Source: Gemmatimonadales bacterium (lineage in GTDB: Bacteria; Gemmatimonadota; Gemmatimonadetes; Palauibacterales; Palauibacteraceae). From it: 33,890 bases of DNA. A program made the position numbers and the translations under genes. The stretch spans positions 1-33,890 of the forward strand of contig VXMR01000144.1 of assembly GCA_009841005.1 (NCBI GenBank), in the 5' to 3' direction. Every line of letters starts with the position of its first letter. Within the stretch, counting starts at the first letter, position 1. Shown in pieces: positions 25,583-33,329 of this stretch. Below the pieces are notes generated by a model. It was not told where the DNA came from. It saw nothing but the letters and a program-made list of their open reading frames with translations, and made no database searches.

Positions 25583-26719
25583 TCAACCCGGAACGGGGCT
25601 GCCGTGATTCTGCATCGTCTCGATGAAGCGGTTGAAGAGGTACCGGCTGTCGTGGGGTCCGGGAGCCGATTCGGGGTGGTACTGTACCGCGAACACCGGC
25701 CGCTCGCGGTGGACCAGCCCCTCCACGGTGCCGTCATTCAGGTTCCGGTGCGTGATCTCGAGATCCTCGCCGCCCTCGATTCGTCCGTCCTTATCGAGCA
25801 CGCTGAAGCCGTGATTCTGAGAGGTGATCTCCACGGCGCCCGTGGCATGGTTGAGCACGGGGTGATTCCCGCCCCGGTGTCCGTAGGGGAGCTTGTAGTT
25901 CGTGCCCCCGAAGGCGCGCGCGATGAGTTGGTGTCCGAGGCAGATGCCGAAGAGCGGGACCCCGGCGTCGCTCAGCGTGCGGATGCGCTCGACCGCGCCC
26001 GGCACCGCCTCCGGATCGCCGGGTCCGTTCGACACGAAGACGCCGTCGGGGCGGGCGGCCAGCAGCGCGTCGGCATCCGTATCGCACGGGACGACGCGCA
26101 CGCGGTATCCCTCGCGGCGGAAGAGGTCGAGGCTGCGCGTCTTGACTCCGTAGTCGAGGCAGAGCACGAGGCCGCGTTCGGTCGACCCGTCGAGCGCGTC
26201 GAGTTCGTAGGGTTCGGGGGTCGAGACGGCGGTCGCGAGGTCGCGGCCGGACATCTCCGGCTCGGCGGCGAGGCGCTCGGCGGCCCGCTCCGGCGCCACG
26301 CCATCATGCGCGATGACGGCCCGCATCGCGCCCGCATCGCGGATGTGACGCGTCAGCGCCCGGGTGTCCGTGCCGATCAGCGTCGGAATCCCGTGCGAGG
26401 CGAGATACTCGGGCAGCGTGGAATCGGCGGGCCCGGACCCGATTTCGTGCGAAAGGTGCCTCACGACGAAGCCCGCGACCCACGGGCGCCGAGATTGGAC
26501 GTCGGGGTCGCGGATGCCGTACACGCCCTGCATGGGCGCGGTCATGACGACGATCTGCGCGGCGAAGGAGGGGTCCGTGAGCACCTCGTGGTAGCCCGTC
26601 ATCACCGTCGTGAAGACGGCCTCGCCGGCGGTCTCGGTCTCGGGGCCCACGTAGGCGCCGCCGAAGCGGCGGCCATCTTCGAGCAGAAGGTATCCGGGGC
26701 GTGCTTGCGTCTCGCTCAA
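25583..26719 (-). CDS. carA: Carbamoyl-phosphate synthase, small (glutaminase) subunit
   Basis: The protein hydrolyses glutamine and passes ammonia to CarB for carbamoyl phosphate, the precursor of arginine and pyrimidines. The N-terminal domain shows LLLEDGRRFGG and TTVMTGYHEVLTDPSF. The class I amidotransferase domain has the nucleophile Cys260 in FGICLGHQL and the His348/Glu350 pair in VQYHPES. From TTG 26719 the length is 378 residues, normal for CarA. ATG 26764 is an alternative that adds 15 residues unlike the family. Neither start has a clear ribosome-binding site. carB is not adjacent. It is divergent from the RNase H gene. Confidence 0.94.
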   Translation of the reverse strand: MSETQARPGYLLLEDGRRFGGAYVGPETETAGEAVFTTVMTGYHEVLTDPSFAAQIVVMTAPMQGVYGIRDPDVQSRRPWVAGFVVRHLSHEIGSGPADSTLPEYLASHGIPTLIGTDTRALTRHIRDAGAMRAVIAHDGVAPERAAERLAAEPEMSGRDLATAVSTPEPYELDALDGSTERGLVLCLDYGVKTRSLDLFRREGYRVRVVPCDTDADALLAARPDGVFVSNGPGDPEAVPGAVERIRTLSDAGVPLFGICLGHQLIARAFGGTNYKLPYGHRGGNHPVLNHATGAVEITSQNHGFSVLDKDGRIEGGEDLEITHRNLNDGTVEGLVHRERPVFAVQYHPESAPGPHDSRYLFNRFIETMQNHGSPVPG

Positions 26720-26811
26720 GTGGCGCGTCCAATGTGGCGGTTGAAGGTGCGGGGACCCGGGCATCGGCCCGAGGCCCGCGTGCCGAGCAAACCCAAGCCG
26801 CGGGAGGCGCG

Positions 26812-27462
26812 TTGACGACCGACTCCGGACCCGGGGGGGAGAGCGGGACCGATGCTCCGCTCGTTCATATCTTCGCCGACGAGTCGTGCCTCGGCAACCA
26901 GTTCGAGAATCGCCGGAATCCGGGCGCGGCCGCGGGTCTCATCGAACGGTTCGACGAGCGCGGCGGATGGTACCGGCGGGACTTCGCCCACTTCGATCCC
27001 GACACGACGAACAACCGGATGGCGATCACCTCCGGCATCGTCGGGCTGGGCGCCCTGCGGCGGGCGTGTCGCGTCGTCTTCACGAGCGACAGCCAGTATC
27101 TCGTCCGAGGGATGAAGGAGTGGGTGCACGGCTGGGCCCGGCGCGGCTGGCGCCGGAAAGGCGGACCGATCGAGAACCTCGACCTGTGGCGGGAACTCGT
27201 GCGGGTCGCGGCGCGCCATCGCGTCGAGTGGCGCTGGACCCGGGGACACGCCGACGACGTGAAGAACTCCTACGCGGATCACCTCGCGGTGACGGCGGCG
27301 CGGGACCGGCGCGGCACCGACGGACTCGCCCCGTCCGGATTCGAGAGCTGGCTCGCGGAGGCGCAGGAGAAGGAGCGGTTCGTCGAGTTCCTGGATCTGC
27401 CGAGCGACGCGTTCACGGAGGATCCCCGACCCCCCGCTCCGGGCGGGGCCGGCGGCGACTGA
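26812..27462 (+). CDS. RNase H1-like protein with altered active site
   Basis: The 216-residue protein aligns with RNase H1: FADESCLGNQ, TTNNRM, TSDSQYLVRGMKEWVHGWARRGW, then RWTRGHADDVKNSYADHLA. RNase H1 cuts RNA in RNA-DNA hybrids using Asp, Glu, Asp, Asp. Here Asp23, Asp93, Asp156 and the helper His146 are kept. The usual Glu after NNRM is Ala71 (NNRMAI instead of NNRMEL). An extra acid, Glu24, follows Asp23 where Gly is usual. This may be a natural subgroup or a weakened enzyme. About 55 extra C-terminal residues have no known match. TTG 26812 lies 4 bases after GGGAGG. The gene stands alone on the plus strand and converges on secG (25 bases). Confidence 0.85.
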   Translation: MTTDSGPGGESGTDAPLVHIFADESCLGNQFENRRNPGAAAGLIERFDERGGWYRRDFAHFDPDTTNNRMAITSGIVGLGALRRACRVVFTSDSQYLVRGMKEWVHGWARRGWRRKGGPIENLDLWRELVRVAARHRVEWRWTRGHADDVKNSYADHLAVTAARDRRGTDGLAPSGFESWLAEAQEKERFVEFLDLPSDAFTEDPRPPAPGGAGGD

Positions 27463-27487
27463 GACCGGCTACGCGCCGCGATTCCGG

Positions 27488-27946
27488 CTACGAACCGGGG
27501 TTGCCGTCTCCGGAACCGGGATTCCCTTCCCCGCCTTCCGTCCCGTCGGGAACGGCGGCGCCCTCCTCCGCTGCGGGTGTGGCCGCTTCGTCGGACGGGG
27601 CCGCGCCCTCTCCGAGGTCGGGCGGCGCCTCCAGCAGCGAAGCCGGCGCCTCGGGGAGGCTCTGCTGGCTGGGGAGTCCCTGACGCAGGATTGACTCCGG
27701 CGCAGAGTCCGGACGCGCGGAGAGCACGGTCAGCACGAGCGCGAGGAAGAGGAAACTCCCCCCGCCGTACCAGCTCATCTTCGTCAGCGCGTTGGCCGCC
27801 TGGCGACCTCCCATGAAGGAGTCCGTGGAGGACGAGGCGCCGCCGAAAGACGCGGCGAGCCCGCCGCCCTTCGCGGACTGGAGGAGGATCATCACGCACA
27901 GCACGAGCGCGATCAGCGATATCAATACGATCAGGAACGTGAACAT
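27488..27946 (-). CDS. secG: SecG protein-export channel subunit with long acidic tail
   Basis: SecG is a small inner-membrane partner of SecY and SecE. Two helices are clear (residues 2-22, IVLISLIALVLCVMILLQ, and about 62-78, SFLFLALVLTVLS). Between them lies the family loop AKGGGLAASFGGASSSTD and FMGGRQAANALTKMSWY. At 152 residues it is nearly double the usual 75-110 because of a Pro/Ala/Glu/Gly tail from residue 80, probably disordered. AGGT lies 5 bases before the ATG. The next upstream gene in its direction is tpiA, 106 bases away. Confidence 0.92.
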   Translation of the reverse strand: MFTFLIVLISLIALVLCVMILLQSAKGGGLAASFGGASSSTDSFMGGRQAANALTKMSWYGGGSFLFLALVLTVLSARPDSAPESILRQGLPSQQSLPEAPASLLEAPPDLGEGAAPSDEAATPAAEEGAAVPDGTEGGEGNPGSGDGNPGS

Positions 27947-28015
27947 CGTCTACCTGCTATTGGTTGGATCGACCGTTTAAGGTAGAGCGGCCGGCGGAAC
28001 GGGGCCAGCTTTACG

Positions 28016-28033
28016 CGCCGGGCGACACCGGCG
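28016..28033 (-). other. Small GC hairpin in the tpiA-secG gap
   Basis: CGCCGG and CCGGCG form a 6-base stem around a 6-base loop, 20 bases after the tpiA stop in the minus direction. There is no U-run, so termination is not supported. The gap 27947-28052 was checked for a tRNA and for promoter elements; no cloverleaf and no clean -35/-10 pair was found. Confidence 0.25.
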
Positions 28034-28052
28034 GGGCGGACGCAGATACAGG

Positions 28053-28829
28053 TTATCGGCCCGCCGCGCAGATCGCGGCCCAGCTGTCGGGGTCGAGGCT
28101 CGCGCCACCCACGAGCACGCCGTCCACGCCGGGCGCCGCCAGGAGCGCCTCGATGTTGGCCGGCTTGACGCTCCCGCCGTAAAGGATCGCCGCCTGCTCG
28201 GCATCGCAGCCTTCGGCCCGCACCAACTGCTCGCGCACAATGGCGTGGGCCTCGGCGGCGTCGGCGGGGCTCGCCGTGCGTCCGGTGCCGATTGCCCACA
28301 CGGGCTCGTAGGCGTAGACGAGGCCGGCTCGGCCCTCGCGGTCGAGAGGGCGGATCGCTCCCCGGATCTGGGCCTCGAGGACCGTCGCGAGTCGTCCGGA
28401 CTCCCGTTCCTCGAGCGTCTCGCCCACGCACAGGACGGGACGGAGGGCGGCCTCGAGGATGCGAACGAGCTTGCGCCCCACGTCCGCATCGGTGTCGCCG
28501 AACTCCCGCCGGCGTTCCGAATGGCCCGCGAGCGCCCAGGTGGCGCCCGTCGCCGGGACCATGGCGGCCGAGATTCCACTCGTGTGCGCGCCTTCGAGCT
28601 CGGTGTGCACGTCCTGGACGCCGAACTCGAGGTCCGGACGCTCGGAGGCCGCCGCGGCGAAGGCCGCCAGGCTGATCGCGGGGGGGAATATGACCACGGT
28701 CGCGTCGCTGCGGCGCCTGTGGCGCGCCGTGAACCGTTCCACGAACGCCCCGGTCTCGGGAGGGCCGTGCGACATCTTCCAGTTCGCGGCGAATACGGGG
28801 GTGCGCGGCTGACTCGGCGGGTGACTCAC
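28053..28829 (-). CDS. tpiA: Triosephosphate isomerase
   Basis: The 258-residue enzyme interconverts dihydroxyacetone phosphate and glyceraldehyde 3-phosphate. Catalytic residues are present: Asn16 and Lys18 (AANWKM), His103 with the following Ser-Glu (AGHSERR), Glu175 in AYEPVWAIGTG, and the phosphate loop YGGSVKPAN. One conserved interface motif departs: the usual GAxTGE reads GAHTSG, keeping the Thr but losing the Glu. The start is GTG 28829, which overlaps the pgk stop (GTGA). The frame is open much further upstream, but only as shadow of pgk. Confidence 0.96.
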   Translation of the reverse strand: MSHPPSQPRTPVFAANWKMSHGPPETGAFVERFTARHRRRSDATVVIFPPAISLAAFAAAASERPDLEFGVQDVHTELEGAHTSGISAAMVPATGATWALAGHSERRREFGDTDADVGRKLVRILEAALRPVLCVGETLEERESGRLATVLEAQIRGAIRPLDREGRAGLVYAYEPVWAIGTGRTASPADAAEAHAIVREQLVRAEGCDAEQAAILYGGSVKPANIEALLAAPGVDGVLVGGASLDPDSWAAICAAGR

Positions 28830-30022
28830 GAGCGTGTCCTTTCGTTGAGAACGTCGAGTCCGGGCAGACGCCCGCTCGACAGGTACTCGAGGGCCGCGCC
28901 GCCGCCGGTGCAGACGTGCGATACGCGGTCGAGAAGCCCGGCCCGGCGAACGGCGGCCGCGGAGTCGCCGCCCCCGATGACGGTGAACGCGCCCGCCGCG
29001 GTCGCCTGCGCGGCGGCTTCGGCGACGGCGAAGGTGCCCGCCGCGAACCGCGGATCCTCGAACAGACCCATGGGACCGTTCCAGAAGAAGGCGGCGCACC
29101 CGTCCAACGCCTTGGCGTAGCTGGCGCGGGACTCGGGCCCGATGTCCAGGGCGGCCATCCCCGGCTCGATCGCGCCGACCGCGACGCTCTCCACGTCGTC
29201 CCCTTTCCCGCCCGACCGGTCCAGGACCATCACGTCCGCCGGCAGGCGGATCCGTTCCCCGCCGGCAGCCAGGATCGACCGGGCGAGATCGAGCGCCTCC
29301 TCCTCGACGAGCGAGCTACCTGTCTGGATGCCCTGCGCACGGAGGAACGTGTTCGCCATCGCGCCGCCCACGAGGATCAGGTCGGCGCGTTCCGTGAAGC
29401 GCCGCATGAGCTCGATCTTGTCGCCGATTTTGGCCCCCCCGAAGGCGACAATGAAGGGACGGCGCGGGCGGTCGAGCGCACCCAGCGCCTCGAGTTCGCG
29501 CTCGACGAGCAACCCCGCGGCCGAAGGGCTCAGGAGCGCGGGCACGCCCGTCGTCGAAGCGTGCGCGCGGTGCAGCGTGCCGAACGCGTCGTTGACGAAG
29601 AAGTCGCCGAGCCGGGCGAGCCGCCCGGCGAGGGCGTCGTCGTTTGCCGTCTCCCCGGGCAGGAAACGCGTGTTCTCCGCGAGGAGGATCTGCCCGGTCC
29701 CCAGTTCGCGGCTGGCGCGGAGCGCATCCTCGCCGTCGCACGGCGCGGAAAAGAGGACTTCGGCGTCGAGGAGGCCGGCGAGCGCGGAGGCTACGGGCGC
29801 GAGCGACAGCGCGGGGTTCGGCTGCCCGCCCGGCCGGCCCAGGTGCGACAGCAGCACCGGCCGGACGTCACGCCGCAGCAACCACCGGAGCGTCGGCAGC
29901 GAAGCTTCGATGCGCGTCGCGTCCGCGACCTGTCCGGCGTCGAGCGGCACGTTGTAGTCCACCCGCACGAGCCCCCGCTTCCCGGCCAGTCCGGCCGGGA
30001 GGTCGCGCAGCGTCCGGGTCAC
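28826..30022 (-). CDS. pgk: Phosphoglycerate kinase
   Basis: The 398-residue two-domain kinase makes ATP from 1,3-bisphosphoglycerate in glycolysis. Substrate-side motifs are RVDYNVP, SHLGRPGG, ENTRF and FVNDAFGTLHRAHAS. Nucleotide-side motifs are GGAKIGDKIEL, FFWNGPMGLFED and GGGDSAAAV, then TGGGAALEYLSSGRLPG. The first is usually GGAKVSDK, so Ile-Gly replaces Val-Ser. The start is GTG 30022 with no good ribosome site, 21 bases after gap. Length is normal. Confidence 0.97.
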   Translation of the reverse strand: MTRTLRDLPAGLAGKRGLVRVDYNVPLDAGQVADATRIEASLPTLRWLLRRDVRPVLLSHLGRPGGQPNPALSLAPVASALAGLLDAEVLFSAPCDGEDALRASRELGTGQILLAENTRFLPGETANDDALAGRLARLGDFFVNDAFGTLHRAHASTTGVPALLSPSAAGLLVERELEALGALDRPRRPFIVAFGGAKIGDKIELMRRFTERADLILVGGAMANTFLRAQGIQTGSSLVEEEALDLARSILAAGGERIRLPADVMVLDRSGGKGDDVESVAVGAIEPGMAALDIGPESRASYAKALDGCAAFFWNGPMGLFEDPRFAAGTFAVAEAAAQATAAGAFTVIGGGDSAAAVRRAGLLDRVSHVCTGGGAALEYLSSGRLPGLDVLNERTRS

Positions 30023-30043
30023 GAGGGAACGGGAGCGGGCCGC

Positions 30044-31072
30044 TCAGGCCCCGACGGCGGCGGGCAGACGCTCTCCGACGAAACTCGCCAGGTCCACGAG
30101 GCGATTCGAGTACCCCCACTCGTTGTCGTACCAAGAGATGACCTTCACGAGCGTGCCGTCCATGACCGACGTCGATTGCGCGTCGACGATTGCGCTCGCC
30201 GGGTGTCCCGTGAAGTCGATGGATACGAGCGGTTCCTCGGTGTATTCGAGCACGCCATCGAGCGGACCCTCCGCCGCCTCGCGAAATGCGGCGTTGATTT
30301 CGTCCGCCGACGTGTCCCGCGACACCGTGGCCACGAGGTCCACGATCGACACGTCCGGCGTCGGGACCCGCATCGCCATCCCGTCGAGCTTCCCCTTCAC
30401 CTGCGGGAGCACGAGACCCACGGCCTTCGCGGCACCCGTCGTCGTGGGGATAATCGAGACCGCCGCGGCGCGGGCGCGCCGGAGGTCCTTGTGCGGGAGG
30501 TCGAGGAGCTGCTGCCCGTTCGTGTACGCGTGGACCGTCGTCATCAGGCCGCGCTCGAAACCGAAGCGGTCCAGCAGAACCTTGACGACCGGAGCGATGC
30601 AGTTGGTCGTGCAGCTCGCGTTCGAGATCACGTCGTGCTTCGCCGGGTCGTATTCGTCCGCGTTCACGCCGAGGACGAGGGTGATGTCCGGCTCGATGCC
30701 GGGCGCGGAGATGAGGACTTTCTTCGCGCCGGCCCGCAGGTGCCGCGTCGCGTCCTCCCGCTTGCGGAAGATGCCCGTGGATTCGATCACGATGTCGACA
30801 TCGAGTTCCGCCCACGGGAGGTCGGCCGGGCCGCGCTCCGAGAAGACGCGCACGCGTTCCTCTCCCACGACGAGTTCCCCGCCGTCCACGCGCACGTCGC
30901 CGGGAAAGCGCCCGTGCACGGAGTCGTACTTGAACAGATGGGCGAGCGTCGCCGCATCCGTGAGGTCGTTTATCGCAACGAAATCAAGGTCCCCGCGCGG
31001 GTCCTGAAGCGCCGCGCGGAGGATGTTCCGGCCGATGCGGCCGAAACCGTTGATGGCAACCCTCACACTCAT
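30044..31072 (-). CDS. gap: Glyceraldehyde-3-phosphate dehydrogenase, type I
   Basis: The 342-residue enzyme oxidises glyceraldehyde 3-phosphate with phosphate and NAD+. It shows the dinucleotide fold [14 protein letters not shown], Asp36 in AINDLTD (the NAD-type acidic residue), catalytic Cys154 in SNASCTTNC, His181 in [15 protein letters not shown] and the end motif [15 protein letters not shown]. Asp-Leu at 36-37 points to NAD over NADP. The ATG follows AGAGGA by 6 bases, a good ribosome site. The gene order gap-pgk-tpiA in this direction is the classic lower-glycolysis operon. A 21-base gap separates it from comF upstream. Confidence 0.97.
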   Translation of the reverse strand: MSVRVAINGFGRIGRNILRAALQDPRGDLDFVAINDLTDAATLAHLFKYDSVHGRFPGDVRVDGGELVVGEERVRVFSERGPADLPWAELDVDIVIESTGIFRKREDATRHLRAGAKKVLISAPGIEPDITLVLGVNADEYDPAKHDVISNASCTTNCIAPVVKVLLDRFGFERGLMTTVHAYTNGQQLLDLPHKDLRRARAAAVSIIPTTTGAAKAVGLVLPQVKGKLDGMAMRVPTPDVSIVDLVATVSRDTSADEINAAFREAAEGPLDGVLEYTEEPLVSIDFTGHPASAIVDAQSTSVMDGTLVKVISWYDNEWGYSNRLVDLASFVGERLPAAVGA

Positions 31073-31093
31073 TCGGATTCCTCTCGGGAAGAA

Positions 31094-31906
31094 CTATGGG
31101 CGAAGCCGCCCGGTCGGCGATTCGTCCCCGTCCAGGGGACGCAAGGTGCGCGCAAAACTAACGGTGGCCACGCTGCGGAATCCAGCCTCGGCCAGCGTCT
31201 CGGCGCAGGCGATCGCAGTGGCTCCGGTCGTGAGCACGTCATCGACGATCATGGCACATCCGCGCTCGTCCGGGAGGCCGGCGCGCAACCGGAATCGGCC
31301 CTGTACGTTCGCTCGGCGCAGAGCCCCGCGGACGCCCGCCTGGCGGCCGCCGCCCGGCCGGCGATCGAGGAAGGGCCCCAGCGACCCGACGCCGCGGTCG
31401 GCGAGCGCGCGGGCGAGCTCCGCGGCCTGGTTGAATCCCCGTTCCCGCTGCCGGGCGGGCGTGAGCGGCACCGGGATCAGCCAGGGGTCGCCCTCGCCGA
31501 TCCGCGACGCCATCGCCTCGGCGGCGGGAGCCATGCGCGCGGCCATCCACGGAGCGAGGGCGCGCCAGCGGTCGTACTTCAGGGCGTGCACCGTCCGGGC
31601 GGCCAGACCTTCGAAGACGAAGGGCGCGCCGGCCGCCACCAGGACGTCGGGCCACTCCTCGCACGTGCCGCACGGCACAATTTCTCCGGCCGCCGCGGCG
31701 ATGTTGCCGAGCGGCTGAGCGCAGCGCGGGCAGCGCGGACTCGCGAGCCGGGGGAGTCGCGACCGGCAGAGGGCGCACAGCGGCGGGCCATCGGGAGCGA
31801 CGCCGCGGCGGCACCCCACGCATGCCGCGGGCACGAGCGCATCGAAGGCCGCGGCGGCCGCTCTGCCCACGAGACCGAGCCGGCCAGCCCACGCCACGGC
31901 CCTCAC
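31094..31906 (-). CDS. comF: ComF-family phosphoribosyltransferase-like protein
   Basis: The 270-residue protein has an N-terminal zinc-finger region with four CxxC pairs (Cys29/32, 44/47, 59/62, 79/82), then a phosphoribosyltransferase domain with the PRPP loop IVDDVLTTGATA. The link ARQRERGFNQAAELA is typical of ComF/GntX. The family takes part in DNA uptake in competent bacteria, but many non-competent species carry it and its exact role is open. The start is GTG 31906 overlapping the aroE stop (GTGA). Confidence 0.92.
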   Translation of the reverse strand: MRAVAWAGRLGLVGRAAAAAFDALVPAACVGCRRGVAPDGPPLCALCRSRLPRLASPRCPRCAQPLGNIAAAAGEIVPCGTCEEWPDVLVAAGAPFVFEGLAARTVHALKYDRWRALAPWMAARMAPAAEAMASRIGEGDPWLIPVPLTPARQRERGFNQAAELARALADRGVGSLGPFLDRRPGGGRQAGVRGALRRANVQGRFRLRAGLPDERGCAMIVDDVLTTGATAIACAETLAEAGFRSVATVSFARTLRPLDGDESPTGRLRP

Positions 31907-32844
31907 GCGGCGCTGGATCCGGCCCCGGGTTCCGGCGCCGGCCGGCTCCCGAGTTCAGCCACCGCCGCCTCCCGCATCGCTTCAAAGGGAGCCGCGCGGC
32001 CGGGGAACCACCGCTCGAGCGAGAGCGCCGCCTGGCCCACGAGCATGTCGAGTCCGCCGATGGCCCGGATTCCGAGAGAGCGCGCGTGTCGAACCCACGC
32101 GGTCTCTCCCGACGCGTACACCATGTCGAAGGCGGCGCTAAACCGCGCACCGACCGCGATCCGATCCAGCTCGAGAGGGAGCGGATCCCTGGGAGCAAGC
32201 CCGAGGCTCGTCGAATTCAGCACGAGATCGTACGTCGCACCGGCGTGCGGCGCGGCGACCACGCGCACGGTGTCGGCCACGCGGTCAGCGGCGGCCACGC
32301 GGTCGGCCTCGGGCGCGCCGGCGGCGCCGGTTGCGGCGGCGACGGCGGTCGCGTGGGCGAGCGCCCGGTCTCGCAGCTGGCGTGCCCGGGCCGGCGTCCG
32401 GTTGAGGACCTCGACGGACGACGCCCCGCCTTCGAGCAGCGCATGGACCGCCGCCCGGGCCCCGCCCCCGGCGCCCAGGAGGAGCACGCGCGCGCCCCGC
32501 GGCTCGAAACCGAAGCGGGAAAAGGCGGTGTGGAGCCCGCCGACGTCCGTGTTGTCGCCCGCGAGTTCGCCATCCAGTCGTCGCCACCAGCAGTTGCACG
32601 CCCCGGTCGCGCGGACCGCCGCGCTCGGCCGGGCGAGCGCCCGGGCCGCCCGCAGCTTGTGCGGGAGCGTCACGTTCCCGCCCGCCAGATCCGCGCTCCG
32701 CATGATGGGTCCGACCTCGTCCGGCGCGGTCCGTCGGGCGGTGTACTCCGCGTCGAGTCCAAGGACGTCGAAGGCCGCGCGGTGCATCGCGGGTGAAATC
32801 GAGTGCCTCACGGGGTCCCCGAGAAGCGCGAAACGGAGCGTCAC
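31903..32844 (-). CDS. aroE: Shikimate 5-dehydrogenase
   Basis: The 313-residue enzyme reduces 3-dehydroshikimate with NADPH in aromatic amino-acid synthesis. Substrate residues are in HSISPAMHRAAF, the catalytic Lys63 in GGNVTLPHK and Asp100 in GDNTDVGGL. The dinucleotide loop is GAGGGARAA, and the phosphate-sensing LNRTPAR fits NADP. NSTSLGLAPRDPLPL and GLDMLVGQAALSLERW complete the pattern. It is about 40 residues longer than usual because of an Ala/Arg/Asp-rich insertion with short repeats and a loose C-terminal tail. GTG 32844 overlaps the phosphatase stop (GTGA). Confidence 0.95.
   Translation of the reverse strand: MTLRFALLGDPVRHSISPAMHRAAFDVLGLDAEYTARRTAPDEVGPIMRSADLAGGNVTLPHKLRAARALARPSAAVRATGACNCWWRRLDGELAGDNTDVGGLHTAFSRFGFEPRGARVLLLGAGGGARAAVHALLEGGASSVEVLNRTPARARQLRDRALAHATAVAAATGAAGAPEADRVAAADRVADTVRVVAAPHAGATYDLVLNSTSLGLAPRDPLPLELDRIAVGARFSAAFDMVYASGETAWVRHARSLGIRAIGGLDMLVGQAALSLERWFPGRAAPFEAMREAAVAELGSRPAPEPGAGSSAA
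32274..32304. repeat. Two-copy 18-bp-period tandem repeat in aroE
   Basis: CGGCCACGCGGTC occurs at 32274-32286 and again at 32292-32304. The period is 18 bases, or six codons, and codes for the Ala-Asp-Arg-Val repeats in AroE. It sits in an insertion within the nucleotide-binding domain and looks like a small in-frame duplication. Confidence 0.6.
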
Positions 32845-33329
32845 GACCCGGACCCTTCGCGTCCTCCCCGTTCGTCTTCATCGAGCGCGTCGAAGAACCC
32901 CCCCATCGCCAGCCTCAGCAACGCCCGCGTCTCCTCGTACGTCTCGACATCGCCGCCGTAGGGATCGGGGACCCCGCCCACGCTCCGCTCGTGGTCCGCG
33001 GGCAGGAAGTCCGTCATGACGTGGATCGCCGCATCCGGAGCCAGGCGCGCCGCCGCCCGGGCGTGCGACGCCTCCATGCCGATGATCACGTCGGCCCATT
33101 CGAGCAGTTCGAGCGAGAGTTCACGGGAACGGTGCTCCGCGAGGTCGAGCCCGTGCGCGGCTGCGACCGCGATCCCGGGACCCGAGGCCGGCTGGCCGGG
33201 AAACGCGAAGGTGCCCGCCGATGCGCAGGAGACCTCCCCCCACCCCCGCGCGCCGGCTTCCGCCCGCGCGATCACCTCGGCCATCGGACTGCGGCATATG
33301 TTGCCGGTGCAGACGAAGAGGAGGTTCAT
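32841..33329 (-). CDS. Low-molecular-weight protein tyrosine phosphatase
   Basis: The 162-residue enzyme has the signature Cys7-x5-Arg13 in FVCTGNICRSPMAE and the general acid Asp122 in VPDPYGG, full length for the family. In the related YwlE arginine phosphatase the residue before the second Cys of this loop is Thr; here it is Ile11, as in tyrosine phosphatases, so I favour phosphotyrosine. Neighbouring TsaC/Sua5 and this phosphatase are also neighbours in Bacillus (ywlC, ywlE). ATG 33329 overlaps the upstream stop by four bases (ATGA). The C-terminal 20 residues are charged. Confidence 0.92.
   Translation of the reverse strand: MNLLFVCTGNICRSPMAEVIARAEAGARGWGEVSCASAGTFAFPGQPASGPGIAVAAAHGLDLAEHRSRELSLELLEWADVIIGMEASHARAAARLAPDAAIHVMTDFLPADHERSVGGVPDPYGGDVETYEETRALLRLAMGGFFDALDEDERGGREGSGS

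Noticed and set aside
27947..28052. tRNA or small RNA gene between secG and tpiA
   Set aside because: No cloverleaf arms, T-loop consensus or CCA end could be found on either strand.
28916..33019. Plus-strand open frame of more than 1300 codons opposite pgk, gap, comF and aroE
   Set aside because: Composition is Arg/His/Asp/Glu-rich without motifs, and the opposite strand holds four well-identified enzymes. It is a by-product of GC-rich codon use.
32841..33329. Protein arginine phosphatase (YwlE) assignment
   Set aside because: The loop residue is Ile (CTGNIC), not the Thr of YwlE, so tyrosine phosphatase is the better call.
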